Of a stretch of DNA of 64,000 bases, positions 22,519-33,680 are shown piece by piece. A program made the position numbers and the translations under genes. This DNA comes from Budorcas taxicolor (Eukaryota; Chordata; Mammalia; Artiodactyla; Bovidae). Within the stretch, counting starts at the first letter, position 1. Every line of letters starts with the position of its first letter. The notes beneath the pieces are model-generated. The model searched no databases, was not told the origin of the DNA, and worked only from the letters and a program-made list of their open reading frames with translations. The DNA is taken from NCBI RefSeq assembly GCF_023091745.1, contig NC_068913.1, positions 10,558,001 through 10,622,000 on the forward strand, in the 5' to 3' direction.

Positions 22519-23270
22519 GTCTGTTGTTTTGAGACAAGTCACCCCCCAAATTGGTAGGCTAAAAGCAGCATTCAGCTGTGTTCTGTTTCATGGTTTCTTT
22601 GGATCCAACATTCTGGATCAGCTTGTTTGGGTGGTTCTGGCTCAAGACCTCGGAGGTTGCTGGGGCTGGAGCCAACTCAAGCGCTTCTGCACTCGCATCT
22701 GGCTCATGGGCTGGGAAGACCTGAACTGCTGGGTCTCCAAAGGCATCTCCTGTTTGTCTCTACATGCTCTCTCTCTGCGGTTTCTCTGGCATGATGGTTT
22801 CCATGCCAGAGAATATGCCTCCAGAGAGAACCAAATAGAAGGCCTATCACCTGATGAATTAGCCTCGAAAGCCACACAGACTTATTTCTCCTACCTACTC
22901 TTAGCTAAGGCTTCCCAGGTAACTCAGCAGTGAAGAATCAGCCTGCCAGTGCAGGAGACACAAGAGAGGTGGGTTCAACCGCTGGGTCAGGAAGATCCCC
23001 TGGAGGAGGAAATGGCAGCCCCCTCCAGTATTCTTGCCTGGAGAATCCCCTGGACAGAGGACCCTGGTGGGCTACAGTTCACGGGGTCGCAAAGAGTCGG
23101 ACACGACAGAGCACACACGCACAACTCTTAATCAGAGTAGGTCACTAAAACCAGCCCCGCATTTAAAGGGAAGGGAATTAGACCTCTTGATGGGAGTTGT
23201 TTCAAATCATACGCAGACTTGCGTTAAAACTGCCGCAGCTCTTACAGGCACTGTCCTAGTGTTTGCTTAC
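22519..23270 (+). mobile_element. Ancient mammalian repeat (second copy), split by a SINE
   Basis: Same family as at 19093: left arm from gttttgagacaagtcacccc to about 22907; right arm 23126-23270 contains agcccc-gcatttaaagggaaggg, like 19820-19850. Confidence 0.5.
22908..23125 (+). mobile_element. Bov-tA SINE
   Basis: ggcttcccaggtaactcagc, body ending gagtcggacacgacagagca. Confidence 0.9.
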
Positions 23271-23726
23271 TGATCTGGAGTTTGGTAGAATGGGAGAAAA
23301 TCCAAGACTGGGATCTTCTTGGAGTCCTGGGAGCTAGGTCTCTGCTTTAAAACTTATTTGCAACTGCATGTTATCCCCCATAAGCACTTGGGAAACTTCT
23401 GCTTTTGAATCTGGAGGTGATAACTGCCTGGAGTCCTACTTTCCTCAGCAGAAACCACATGTTATACAGAGGAGTTTTGTTCTCTGTTCCTCATTATTTC
23501 CTGCATCCCTAAGCCAGGCAGCCACTATCCCAAAGGATAAAGAACCCTCCTCAAGTAGCCAACACTCAGCGTTCCCTCCATCTCTCGTCTCTAAGATTTG
23601 CTAATGCATAGATTTGATTTAGCCTGAGTAAGGAGCTTTTTAATACTAATTTTTTTTAAAAAAAATCCTGCTGTGCCAAAGAATTAAATAAGCATGTGTC
23701 TAGCTTTAAATGCTTTGCAGGGGACT
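23271..23726. other. Unassigned non-coding DNA
   Basis: Nothing recognised. Confidence 0.3.
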
Positions 23727-23776
23727 AAAATAACATCTTCAAGGACAATCTCATTTTCAACTCCATCCCATTCAAG

Positions 23777-23977
23777 CCTTCCCTGGCGGCTCAGTGGTAA
23801 AGAATCTACCTGCCATTGCAGGAGACACAGGATCTTCCCTGGCTCGGGAAGATCCCCTGAGGAGGAAATGGCAACCCACTCCAGTATTCTTGCCTGGGAA
23901 ATCCCAGGGACAGAGGAGTCTGGCAGGCTACAGCCCAGAAGAGTTGGAAATGACTTAGCAACTAAACAACTACAACG
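23777..23977 (+). mobile_element. Bov-tA SINE flanked by a 50-bp imperfect direct repeat
   Basis: Complete Bov-tA. The 50 bp before it (23727-23776) and the 50 bp after it (23978-24027) align without gaps with 8 mismatches, starting AAAATAACA and ending CATTCAAG in both. This is far longer than an ordinary 7-20 bp TSD. Confidence 0.85.
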
Positions 23978-24027
23978 AAAATAACACCTTCCGGGACAAT
24001 CTGATTTTTAAGTCCACCTCATTCAAG

Positions 24028-24776
24028 GAACAAAATCTCTCTTCTATCAGGTTTGATCCTGTGGCCATAGCTCTAAGACTGTGTGCCAACGTTTTCCAAG
24101 TGTAGAGAATTTCTCAGGGTGCAGAGATTTTTCTCTGCAGGCTGACAAATGAAAGGGTGTGTTTTGATGTCTGAGGGTATTGTCAGGGAGTGATGGCTCA
24201 GCCCTCAAAGAATACTGGAGTCTCTGTTTCCGTATTTAGACTGTGTCTTGCGTTTCATGTCAATGAAGTTCTTGTTCTTTTTCCTCTACATCTTTCTCTC
24301 TCTGCCCTCGACACTCCCCTGGGTTTACTTATTTATTTTTAGGAATAACTGAGTTACAAGTGATTCCTTCCTAAAGCCTAAGACTTGTTTTTAACAACTT
24401 GCTCAAACACAAATCCTATTGTTCACATCCTTAGGGAGAGTGAGTTACTCCAGAGGGAAAAAAGGAAAGATTTCATATACATGTCTTATTCAGTGAATAA
24501 TTTCCATTAAAATAAATGGTACAGAAAATGTTAAAGTCTTTGCATAATCCAAAGATTACCATACTGGAATCAGAAGGGAAATGACTGAAATCCACAAAGC
24601 TTTAGAGGGAGCAGAGCAGGGAGGTTTTCTTTCGAAGTTTTCCAGTGATGTCTTCACTGTTGTTTTGAAAAGCTCAGGTTCTATTGTTCCAGGAGACACC
24701 TTCCACGCCACCTTGCTCACTTTCTCTTTCCCTCAGTTAACAGGTGTTTGGACTCTAGGAAGTTTTGACAGAGACT
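24028..24776. other. Unassigned non-coding DNA
   Basis: No gene or clear repeat recognised. Confidence 0.3.
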
Positions 24777-24788
24777 CAGCTAAGGTAA

Positions 24789-25012
24789 GGGCTTCCCAGG
24801 TGGCACTAGTGGGAAAGAAGCCAGCTGCCAATTCAGGAGATGTGTGAGACGCAGGTTCGATCCCTGGGTCAGGAAGATCCCCTGGAGGAGGGCATGGCAA
24901 ACCACCCCAGTATTCTTGCCTGGAGAATCCCATGGACAGAGTTGGTGCGCTACAGTCCATGGGGTTGCAAAGAATCGGACATGACTGAAGCAATTTAGCA
25001 CGAACACACACA
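24789..25012 (+). mobile_element. Bov-tA SINE with 12-bp TSD
   Basis: TSD CAGCTAAGGTAA at 24777-24788 and 25013-25024, perfect. Confidence 0.93.
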
Positions 25013-25024
25013 CAGCTAAGGTAA

Positions 25025-25826
25025 ATCTCAGAGATCATTGATTTTTTTCCAGATGAATGGGGGAAAAAAGTGTCAGCAGGGGAGCAGAATAACTGAGACA
25101 GAGAAGCAGTAAGTTATGATGACAAAGTATCTTATTGGATCAGATCGCTTCCTGCTCTTAGTCTCAATTTTAATCACATCTTTTCTTCTTGGCTATCAAC
25201 AATATTGCTGCCAAAACCCTACAGCTATGGGAGACATAAACATTTAAATCTGCCAGAGACAGATGGCAACATAAATCTCCATTGTTGCTCCCTTAGAGGA
25301 GTCCCAGCGCTGCTTTTCTCTTCAGTAAATGGGACATTAGAGGTGACTTTTTCCCACAAGGGCTCTTTAAAAAGAGATTTACTTTCAGGAAGTGACGATG
25401 CTTCGTTGTTTTAGGGGGAGTTTTGTTGGCTGCGATTGTGGGTATTAGAACAGCAACAGAGTGCCAGTGCTGGAGTGAAATGTACCAGTCAGCAGCTCTG
25501 CCATTTCCTTTCTGCTCAGCCCCGAGGACAACAGATGTGGTTGTAACATCTGGCCACCTTTCTCCAAAAGGTTTGTTGGGGACCATACAGAGTGGCCAGA
25601 CTAATAGCGTTAATTATAACAAGGGAAAGCCTGATAGTCTAGCCCTGTTTTTGATCAGAGAATCTCAAAAATTAAATTTTTAAATTTATGATCCTGCACT
25701 TCACCAGAATATAGCCCTTTGCTGAATTGTCTTAATTTTTAAAAGTCCCATTTTTGTATTCTGTGACAACGTTTGGTTGATTGAGCTTCACTAAATACTT
25801 GGTAACATTAACACTTTTTTTAGCTA
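25025..25826. other. Unassigned non-coding DNA
   Basis: No gene or clear repeat recognised. Confidence 0.3.
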
Positions 25827-25838
25827 GAGCTAGGATTT

Positions 25839-26030
25839 GGGCTTCCCTTGTGGCTCTGAGGGTAAAGCATCGTCTGTTATGCAGGCGACCTGGTTCAGCT
25901 CCTGAGTTGGGAAGAGCCCCTGGAGAAGGGCATAGCAACCCACTCCAGTACTCTTGCCTGGAGAATTAGCTGGACAGAGGAGCCTGGCAGGCTACAGTCC
26001 GTGGGGTCACAAAGAGTCAGACACGACTGA
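25839..26030 (+). mobile_element. Bov-tA SINE with 12-bp TSD
   Basis: TSD GAGCTAGGATTT at 25827-25838 and 26031-26042, perfect. Confidence 0.93.
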
Positions 26031-26042
26031 GAGCTAGGATTT

Positions 26043-27429
26043 ACTATGTTCTATTTAAAACACTTCGTGTGGTTGATTTTAAAAATTGAAATCTGCATAT
26101 CTTCTATAATTATTAACAGCTTTCACTACATTTGACATGTCAGGAAGGGTGACAGAGCTATGTCATTACTCTGAATGGGCATCATCATGTTTTCTGGTGA
26201 TTGGCATGTTGACATCTGTTTTGAGTGCCAATAGAGGGGCAAAAGTGGCTCATGGTCTGTCTTAGCAGAACAGAGGGAACATGAGGCAGTCGATTCAAAA
26301 ATCCTACTGCGAACATTAAGAGGCAGAGTAGAGATTCCTGACACTATTCAAGGAGGCATGTGGAGTGAGAAACAGTTCTGGATTCAGAAGAGACGACGTT
26401 CCATCGTCTTTGATTAAAACCTCTTCCACCATAAACATAAGTGTTAAAACAAGCAACTTCTATCAGCTGAGAATGCCATCTGAATTTAAACATATCCAGG
26501 GAGGGATTTTCAGGACAAAGCCTAGCACAAAAAGCCATCTGGCAGCAGAATCCTTTATGTAGAAAGATAGTGGAGGCTTTCTAGAGATTGAAACCAGTTA
26601 CACCCACACCCCTGGGTCTCACAGAATACCTAGAGGAAACGATCACTCTCAGGGTTTCCTCAGCTCTAAGCTCCACTGGACTGGACCGTCAGTGTATCCA
26701 CTGACTCTGTGAGCCTTAGGGTCTCAGTATTCCCAACCAAACAGTTTCAAGTGCTCTTCCTGCCTCCCACCCATTCCCCTTCGAACGCTCCCCTGTGATG
26801 TGGCCAACGGAATCTTTGGGAACCCCCTTCTGCTGCATGCCTCCACTGGTCTCTCCTGCCTTCTGCGTCCAGCGCATGCCAGGCATGAGAGCCTTTCTGG
26901 TGGCACCCTCTTCCCCTTGTCTTACTCCCCAGCCTGATCCTTTGCCTGTCTCAACCACTGTCCTCACATCTGTGTCTTTGCTGTGTATCCTCAGGGCAGG
27001 TTACTAGCACATAATAACTGTTTTTCATATAGCCCATTTTATTATGACTGTCTTCCCTGCACAGCTCTGTCCTCTCGGCCTGAGCCCTGGGTATGGAACA
27101 CTGTGAGCACTTAACAAAGATGGACTGAGTGAGGGGGTGAATGGTGCCCACACTGTGCCCCTCCTGCCACCTAAAATACCACTTTATCCTCAGCTATCCT
27201 GCAAAGCTGCCCCAGGAAACCACTCTGGACCCCTGCCCCTGCCTTACTCCCCCAGTAGCCCACATATAACTTTTCCTTTATTTTATTTCATCTACTTAGA
27301 TTATAAATACTTATGTTATGTATCTATTTATATGTTTGCTATTTCTGTAGGTCAAAAGGACCAACTATCAGCAATTTCAATTCTAATAGAAAAGGAAGAA
27401 CCCATGGTGGGCATATATAGACAGACCTA
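26043..27429. other. Unassigned non-coding DNA
   Basis: About 1.4 kb without young SINEs; about 26970-27130 may be a weak L2/MIR remnant. No exon recognised. Confidence 0.3.
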
Positions 27430-27640
27430 GGTTGAAGGTTGGACCTGTCGCTTCACTTGCCGTGTGTCCTAGTCAAGATCCTCAGCTTCTCCATGTCTGA
27501 GTTTTCTCGTGTGTAAACTGGAAATAACAGTAGCAGCTAAGCTCTAATGGTGTCCTGAGGGTTAGATGAGGCACTTCACGCTAACATGCAGACCCGAGGG
27601 CTTGGCTCCTGTGATAAACCTCAGCTACTCTTAGTCAAGA
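27430..27640 (+). mobile_element. MIR SINE remnant
   Basis: Diverged MIR core: cctgtcgcttcacttgccgt, ttctcgtgtgtaaactgg, gggttagatgaggcactt. Confidence 0.6.
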
Positions 27641-27872
27641 GATAACTATTTCCCGAGGTTGACTGTGTGCTGGGATAGTAACAGTTGAGGAGGTTCGAAA
27701 GATAAGAGAAAAGCAGATTTGCCTGTGTGGTGCTCACAGCCACTGAAAGTGCAGGACCGAGTCTCATCTATGCTACCGATGAAGAAGAACTGAGTGCCAG
27801 GGCTGCCTCTTTCTTAGCTCTGATGCTAGCCCATCACTTGCCAGAGACGTATCAACATCCTTTGTTACCCAA

Positions 27873-28414
27873 TGGACTTTCTGGTAGCTCAGCTGGTAAA
27901 GAGCCCACCTGCAATGCAGCAGAAAGGAAGTGAAAAAGTGAAGTCGCTCAGTCGTATCCAACTCTTTGCAACCCCATGGACTGTAGCCTACCAGGCTCCT
28001 CCCTCCATGGGATTCTCCAGGCAAGAGTACTGGAGTGGGTTGCCATTTCCTTGTCCAAGGGATCTTCCCGACCCAGGGATCGAACCCGGGTCTCCCGCAT
28101 TCCAGGCAGATGCTTTAGCCTCTGAGCCACCAGGGAAGCCCAATGCAGGAGACCCCGGTTCAATTACTGCATCGGGAAGATCTGCTGGAGAAAGGATAGG
28201 CCACCCACTCCAGTATTCTTGGGCTTCCCTGGTGGCTCAGCTGGTAAAGAATCTGCCTGCAAAGCAGGAGACCTGGGGTCAATCTCTGGGTTGGGAAGAA
28301 TCCCTGGAGAAGAAAAAGGCTACCCACTCTAGTATTCTGGCCTGGAGAATGCCCTGGACTATACAGTCCATGGGGTTGCAAAGAGTCGGACATGACTGAG
28401 TTACTTTCACTTTC
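27873..28414 (+). mobile_element. Head-to-tail Bov-tA dimer with shared TSD, interrupted by a third SINE
   Basis: A 3'-truncated Bov-tA (27873-27923 plus 28153-28219) runs straight into a complete Bov-tA (28220-28414). The whole is flanked by GTTACCCAA at 27864-27872 and 28415-28423, so the two copies appear to have been inserted together. A reverse Bov-tA sits inside the first copy. Confidence 0.8.
27924..28140 (-). mobile_element. Bov-tA SINE nested in the dimer
   Basis: Reverse Bov-tA with TSD CAATGCAGcAGA / CAATGCAGgAGA at 27912-27923 and 28141-28152 (11 of 12). Confidence 0.9.
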
Positions 28415-28423
28415 GTTACCCAA

Positions 28424-28614
28424 ATACTATTGACCCAACTCATAGCAATACATTTTTAGGGTGATGCAAGTAACATCACTGTGCAAAGTTGTTAGAGCTT
28501 AAAGTTGATCAAGGGTTCATTATACAACTTATGATTGTTGATATCACTCACATTCTGACCATTTTTGTTCCAACCTTGTGTAAATTTTCAAAAATGATGT
28601 GTTGAGAAATTTTG
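28424..28614. other. Unassigned DNA next to the transposase remnant
   Basis: AT-rich; may be 5' non-coding sequence of the piggyBac-like element, but no terminal repeat is certain. Confidence 0.3.
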
Positions 28615-28965
28615 AGTGAAGAAGAATTTTTCTGTGAACTTTATGCAGATCTTTTCTCTGCTTGTCCAAGTGACATATATACTATTGTCTCAGAAGATGA
28701 TAATTCTTCAGAATATAGTTCTGATTTCAACAATATGAATGACAGGCCAACAAAAAAGATGTAGTGACTGATTCTGATACAGAAAGTGAAAATGAAACTC
28801 ATGGTGCTGGAGAATGCTCCTTTGCTTCTACAGAATAGTGGATTGAAGACAACGTTTCATGAAAACTAGAAGACTTTACAGGCATGTGAGGTGTAGCTAT
28901 TGAATGTAATAACCTACAAAGTGTTAGTGAAATGACAGAATAAATTTTTGGCCAGCCAAAATAAA
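28615..28965 (+). pseudogene. Decayed piggyBac-type transposase fragment
   Basis: In one frame (28615-28755) the translation is acidic and Ser-rich (SEEEFFCELYADLFSA, then SEDDNSSEYSSDF). After a frameshift it continues VVTDSDTESENETH, then W-I-E-D-N, KLEDFTGM, GVAIECNN, QSVSEM and IFG, with stop codons between these pieces. An acidic leader followed by a DFTG..GV......SVSE....FG pattern is the start of the piggyBac (DDE_Tnp_1_7) domain. The catalytic aspartates would lie further on and are not present. Stops and the frameshift rule out function. It could be a Looper/MER85-like element or an old copy related to PGBD genes. Confidence 0.65.
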
Positions 28966-29559
28966 AACTGTCAGCCATGGGCATTAGTTCTGCAAAAATC
29001 CCCCTGTCAATAATGAGCTAGCATGGAATCATCTTGACACAGCTCTGGTTACCCACGTAAACCACGAGAGGGTTTACCTATCTTTCCCCCTGGTATATGG
29101 TGGATACTATAGTTCAGTAACTAGCGTAGAGTGGATACTCAATACATGTGCCTTGAGTGAATCAATGAAGGAGTCAGCTAAAAAATGAATGAATGAGCTG
29201 TTGCTCCAGGTCTAAGCACATAAGAAACAGAAGTCTCTCAAGTCGGCATTCACAGCCAAAACAGCCGGGATTTCTTCCTGAGACCATCGGAGTTGTGCAG
29301 AACGCACCATCAGGCTGAGTGACCCCTCCTTTTTTTTTTTTTTTTTTTTTTGCTATTTCTATCAAAAATAGACTCTGGCTCATAAACTTCTGTTTTGCTA
29401 CCAGAATGGCAAAAGGGGTCACTCAGCCAGATCCTGGGTTACTATTTTTTAACTTTTTTTGTGACACACACACAAAAATGGGTTTTTGAACATCCCTATT
29501 TATGTAAAGTCTAATCATATAAGCAAACAAAGAGAAAATGAGAGATGACTTTTTTCAGC
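28966..29559. other. Non-coding DNA with poly(T) tract
   Basis: T21 run at about 29331-29351; 29090-29200 resembles the 3' end of an L2/MIR element (actcaatacatgtgccttgag). No gene seen. Confidence 0.35.
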
Positions 29560-29960
29560 TCACAACTGACTCATTCATTCATTCAATTTATTCATACCGT
29601 GAGCATTCTACGAGCATTCTATGTGTACATAGCAAATGCACAAAGTGCGGGGAAACAACCAGCCCCCAGCCACACACTTTAGTGACCCTCTGCCTCAGGA
29701 TCTTGTTTCTCTTCTCTTTGAACTTATTTCATTGTGCACATCTATTCATTTATTTGAGGAAGCAGCTCTATAACGGGCCCTGAGGACTCTGTGATAAGTC
29801 AGCACTTCCCCCGGTCTCTTTTTCCCTTAAACTTGGAGTCTAACACAGGGGAGGGCAGGCAGTATCAAACAGTTGCATAAATATATAATCAAACTGCAAT
29901 TACTGCAGCAAAGAAAAAAAAAGAGAGTGCAATGAGAAGATACGGCAGGGGGCCTGACCC
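29560..29960 (-). mobile_element. L2/MIR-like ancient repeat remnant
   Basis: cattcattcattcaatttattc at the left, and gagtctaacacaggggaggg with nearby text at the right, resemble a reverse L2 3' end. Diverged. Confidence 0.4.
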
Positions 29961-30597
29961 AGGGAATCGAATCTCTGAATGTTGAGAGGAGACAGGAGCC
30001 AGAACTGAGGAAAATGGTGTGGGAGTGCAGGGGGTGAGGGGCCCATGCAGAGGAAGTGGGGAGCTGGACAGGGCCAGGGAAACTCACACCAAATAACAAA
30101 GTTTTCAGAATGTTAAAAAGGGTTGTGATCTGCTCAGATTTACATTTCTCACACTGTTCACTATCAACTAGATTGTGGGTTCTTTCTGTTATGAGGCTGT
30201 GTCATACTCCTTGTTACATCTTGGACCACATCCAGCAGAGGGCTTTGGATGCAATAATTTGGTGCTCAATGAATGCTGATTGAACATGTAGAAATGATGC
30301 AATGATGTGACCTTGCACTGGGAAGTTAACAATGATCTTGCTCAGGGGATTCTTGTCTCCCCAAACCAAAAGATACCCCTAGAATCCCCAGGGTACCCCC
30401 CGCCCCGGCCGTGCAGGTGAATGAGAAGGGCCACGACACTCTGTTTTGAACTTAAATGTTTCAGTTTGTACTATTTCTCTGTAAGGGAAAGAGTTCTTAC
30501 CGATCCCCTTGCTTGGATATGCATTAGGAGAATTGCTAGTTGGTCACAATCTCAACTGCAAAACTCACTGATCCTCACTCTGATGACTGGAGGCCAG
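29961..30597. other. Unassigned DNA with a possible L2/MIR fragment
   Basis: 30130-30290 (cactatcaactagattgtgg to gtgctcaatgaatgctgatt) resembles a forward L2/MIR end. No gene seen. Confidence 0.35.
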
Positions 30598-30611
30598 CAG
30601 GGGCGGAAAGT

Positions 30612-30826
30612 AGAGGTGGAAATGGAGATTCTCGGTGACTCTCCTGCAATACAGGAGAAGCAAGCGACAGATTCAACCTCTGGGTCAGGAAGATCCCCCT
30701 TGGAGTAGGAAATGGCAACCTGCTCTAGTATTCTTGCTTTGAAAATTCCATGGACAGAGGAGCCCGGTGGGCTACAGTCCATGGGGTTGCAAAGAGGTGG
30801 ACATGACTGAGCGTGCCATGCCACGC
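30612..30826 (+). mobile_element. Bov-tA SINE with 14-bp TSD and abnormal head
   Basis: TSD CAGGGGnGGAAAGT at 30598-30611 and 30827-30840 (13 of 14). The tRNA-like head is scrambled or partly deleted before tctcctgcaatacagg. Confidence 0.88.
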
Positions 30827-30840
30827 CAGGGGTGGAAAGT

Positions 30841-31644
30841 GGATTTTCCTTCCCTAGTTCTTCTAGTTTATCTCTTTCACTCCATCTGATCATCCGTGTG
30901 GGGTTTCATATCCCTGACTGGGCTCTTTCACACTCTGCAGACCTTTGCTGCCCACAAGCCCATCTTTGGGATTACAGGTGTCCCTCTGGGACTGGGACTT
31001 CTGTGGAACTGACAGCTCTTAGATTTGGAGACTGACACTTGGCTGTGGCAAATGCTCTCATCCTCTGCTAGAGGAACACTGCCTTGGTGCTCATCAATGA
31101 TGCACTTGCCACCTCCATCTTCAGATACGAAGGGAAAGGCATTTTGGAACAGGGACAAGAGATGGAGACAGGTTTCAGGGGCCCTTTTCACATCATGATG
31201 ATTTTCTCACAATGGAGCCAGGTTTCAAGGACCTTTGTCCCCTCCGGTGAGGCTTTTCTGCCCAGTGTGTGGTGAGTATGTGAATGTGATTACACAGATG
31301 CAGCAGGAAGATGTACTCCCGATCACTCTATAAATCATCTGATGCTGGCAGTGATCTCATTTTTAAAACCATTACTAACCACGAATGGTGGCTAAATCAC
31401 TAACAGTCTTAAACAGCTTCCGTATTTATCTGTTTGATGTTTTCATCCCTTCTTCTCCCTCGTGCTATTCTGCAATACGGCCTCAACCTCAGAGATTCAG
31501 AGCAACTGTCTGCTGAACACATGAATACTAAAGAATCGGTTTCCTTAGTAACGATAACCATGAAGCAGCTCTCAGGACTTCCTGCCTTTCTGTCTGTCTG
31601 ACTGTTTTCTGTTGGCCACATAGAAAAAGATGCCCAAACCAAGC
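30841..31644. other. Unassigned non-coding DNA
   Basis: No gene or clear repeat recognised. Confidence 0.3.
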
Positions 31645-31658
31645 CTGCCCAGAAAAGA

Positions 31659-31773
31659 AAGTCAAGTGAAGTCGCTCAGTCGTGTCCAACTCTTTGCGAC
31701 CCCATGGACTGAGGCCTACCAGGCACCTCCGTTCATAGCATTTTCCAGGCAAGGGTACTGGAGTGGGTTCCCA
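31659..31773 (-). mobile_element. Headless Bov-A monomer with 14-bp TSD
   Basis: Only the Bov-A unit (about 115 bp) is present, with no tRNA-like head. Perfect TSD CTGCCCAGAAAAGA at 31645-31658 and 31774-31787. Confidence 0.92.
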
Positions 31774-31817
31774 CTGCCCAGAAAAGAGGCGCATAAATAT
31801 GACCCCTAAGCAGAAGA

Positions 31818-32030
31818 GGGGGCTGCCCTGGTGGTTCAGCAGTAAAAGAGTCTGCCTGCAACGCGGGCCCGTGGGGTTCAATCCCTGGGTTGGGAAGATC
31901 CCCTGTAGGGGGAAATAGCACCCCACTCCAGTATTCTTGCCTGGAGAAGCCCATGGACAAAGGAGCCCGGCGGGCTACAGTTCATGGCGTTGTAAGAGTC
32001 GAACACGACTGAGTGACTAAACCTCCACCA
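31818..32030 (+). mobile_element. Bov-tA SINE
   Basis: gggggctgccctggtggttc, B-box gggttcaatccctgg, end cacgactgagtgactaaac. Confidence 0.9.
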
Positions 32031-32815
32031 CCAAGTGGAAGGGAGGCCTGTTTCTGCTGAGATCACAATCCTTTTCTCCACCCGTTGCCCTCTTCTGTGC
32101 AGTTAGGGCTAACTCAGAGCACCTGCAAGTCCATGACTGCCTTTCTTTCGAGTCAAAATCTGGAACTAGAAAACCATCGTGCAAGCCACGTCACCAAAAT
32201 GACACTTTCTCTGTGGGAAACCAATATGGAACTTACCCGAAAAGAAAATCTTCTTCCTCTCCACAGTATTGCTAATTATAACAAGAAAATGGGCAAGTAG
32301 AGAAACTTTGTTGATTATCCAGGATATCATTTTTCCCCTCCCCTGCCTGTTGTAAGAAATCGCCCTGTTTCCTGCCCCTCGTCCCAGCTCTAGTCGGAAT
32401 GAACCCCAGCAGCTACTCTGAGAGGGGGCCGAAGGGGGTGCGCCCTAGGAAGCCTCAGGGTCCCATTCTGCGGCTGGGTGCTGACCGTGTTGTCCAGATG
32501 CTTCTGATGGATTCTGCCGTCTCACCTCCTGGGCACACACTGGGTGCCTCTGTGGCCCCATCTCCTGGCCTGGATTCCCCGCTGTGCCCGCAGAGGCATC
32601 AGCCCACCTGGCAAAGCACACACTTGCCCCTTCTTGCCTCAGTCGTCTTCCTAGAGCTGCATCCACTGGTCTGCAGATACCAACTGAGCAACACTCGGCC
32701 CTAGACAGGATGCCAGAAGCCGAGGGTCTGGGAATGTGCACACACAGTCCCTGCCCTTATGAGGTTCACAGTCTGAAACAATAACCTGGATGCAGGACAA
32801 TAATTAGAGTACACT
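32031..32815. other. Unassigned DNA with a possible L2 fragment at the right
   Basis: 32745-32815 (cagtccctgcccttatgagg) resembles a reverse L2 end that may continue beyond the SINE at 33182. No exon seen; frames around 32400-32780 are GC-rich and unsupported. Confidence 0.3.
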
Positions 32816-32826
32816 GCAATAGGAGC

Positions 32827-33170
32827 AGGAGGAGGCAATGGCACCCCACTCCAGTGCTCTTGCCTGGAGAATCCCGTGGGCAGAGGAGCCTAGGGGAGGA
32901 GGCAATGGCGCCCCACTCCAGTGCTCTTGCCTGGAAAATCCCGTGGGCAGAGGAGCCTGGAAGGCTGCAGTCTATGGGGTCACTAAGAGACGGACATGAC
33001 TGAGAGACTTCACTTTCACTTTTCACTTTCATGCATTGGAGAAGGAAATGGCACCCCACTCCAGTGTTCTTGCCTGGAGAATCCCAGGGACGGGGGAGCT
33101 TGGTGGGCTGCCATCTCTGGGGTCGCACAGAGTCGGACACGACTGCAGCGGCTTAGCAGCAGCAGCAGCA
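32827..33170 (+). mobile_element. Three-unit Bov-A2 SINE with TSD and (AGC)n tail
   Basis: A partial extra Bov-A unit (32827-32895) precedes a normal Bov-A2 dimer joined by cttcactttcacttttcac. The tail is (AGC)n at 33155-33172. Perfect TSD GCAATAGGAGC at 32816-32826 and 33171-33181 (overlapping the tail end). Confidence 0.9.
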
Positions 33171-33305
33171 GCAATAGGAGCGACACCGGGGTGATGAGGG
33201 CCCCCCGAGAGGAGTACCTAATGCAGCCTGTGAAACTGGAGGCAGAACAGAGACACATTCCTGGAGAAAGGTAAGCCCAAGCTGCCTTAAATTCCTTTTT
33301 GAAAA

Positions 33306-33410
33306 AGGGGATTCCCTGGTGGCCCAGAGGTTATGGCTCTGCGCTTCCACTGCAGGTTGGGGAACTAAGGTCCATCATGCCTCGTGGCCAAAGAATAAAA
33401 CTAAGAAGAA
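33306..33410 (+). mobile_element. CHR-type SINE (short)
   Basis: ggggattccctggtggccca to gtggccaaagaataaaact. Confidence 0.75.
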
Positions 33411-33489
33411 TAACAATGTCCTATGGATATAAAAAAAGATAATGCGATAAGGTAAAATATGTTGAACACATATTTGGACTAGGATCTTG

Positions 33490-33680
33490 ACTTGTGTGAT
33501 ACGTGTGTTATTTAATTCAATTCCTACAGCGGTGTCCTGTGAAGCAGGTTCCATTATCACTCCCGCTTTACAAACTGGGGCTCACAGGACAGAACTCACA
33601 GCCGATCACAGAGCTAGGAATTAGAGGAGCCCACCGTCAAACCCAGAGGTGTGATGGTAAATCCAGGATCTTAAGCACCA
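33490..33680 (-). mobile_element. MIR SINE remnant
   Basis: Reverse MIR core: ttccattatcactcccgctt, tcacagagctaggaattaga. Confidence 0.55.

Noticed and set aside
27872..28399. Forward frame of 175 codons
   Set aside because: It is composed of three Bov-tA SINEs; the peptide is SINE translation.
32399..32784. Overlapping frames of about 100 codons in GC-rich DNA
   Set aside because: Open in several phases on both strands, with no start context, splice sites or recognised domain.
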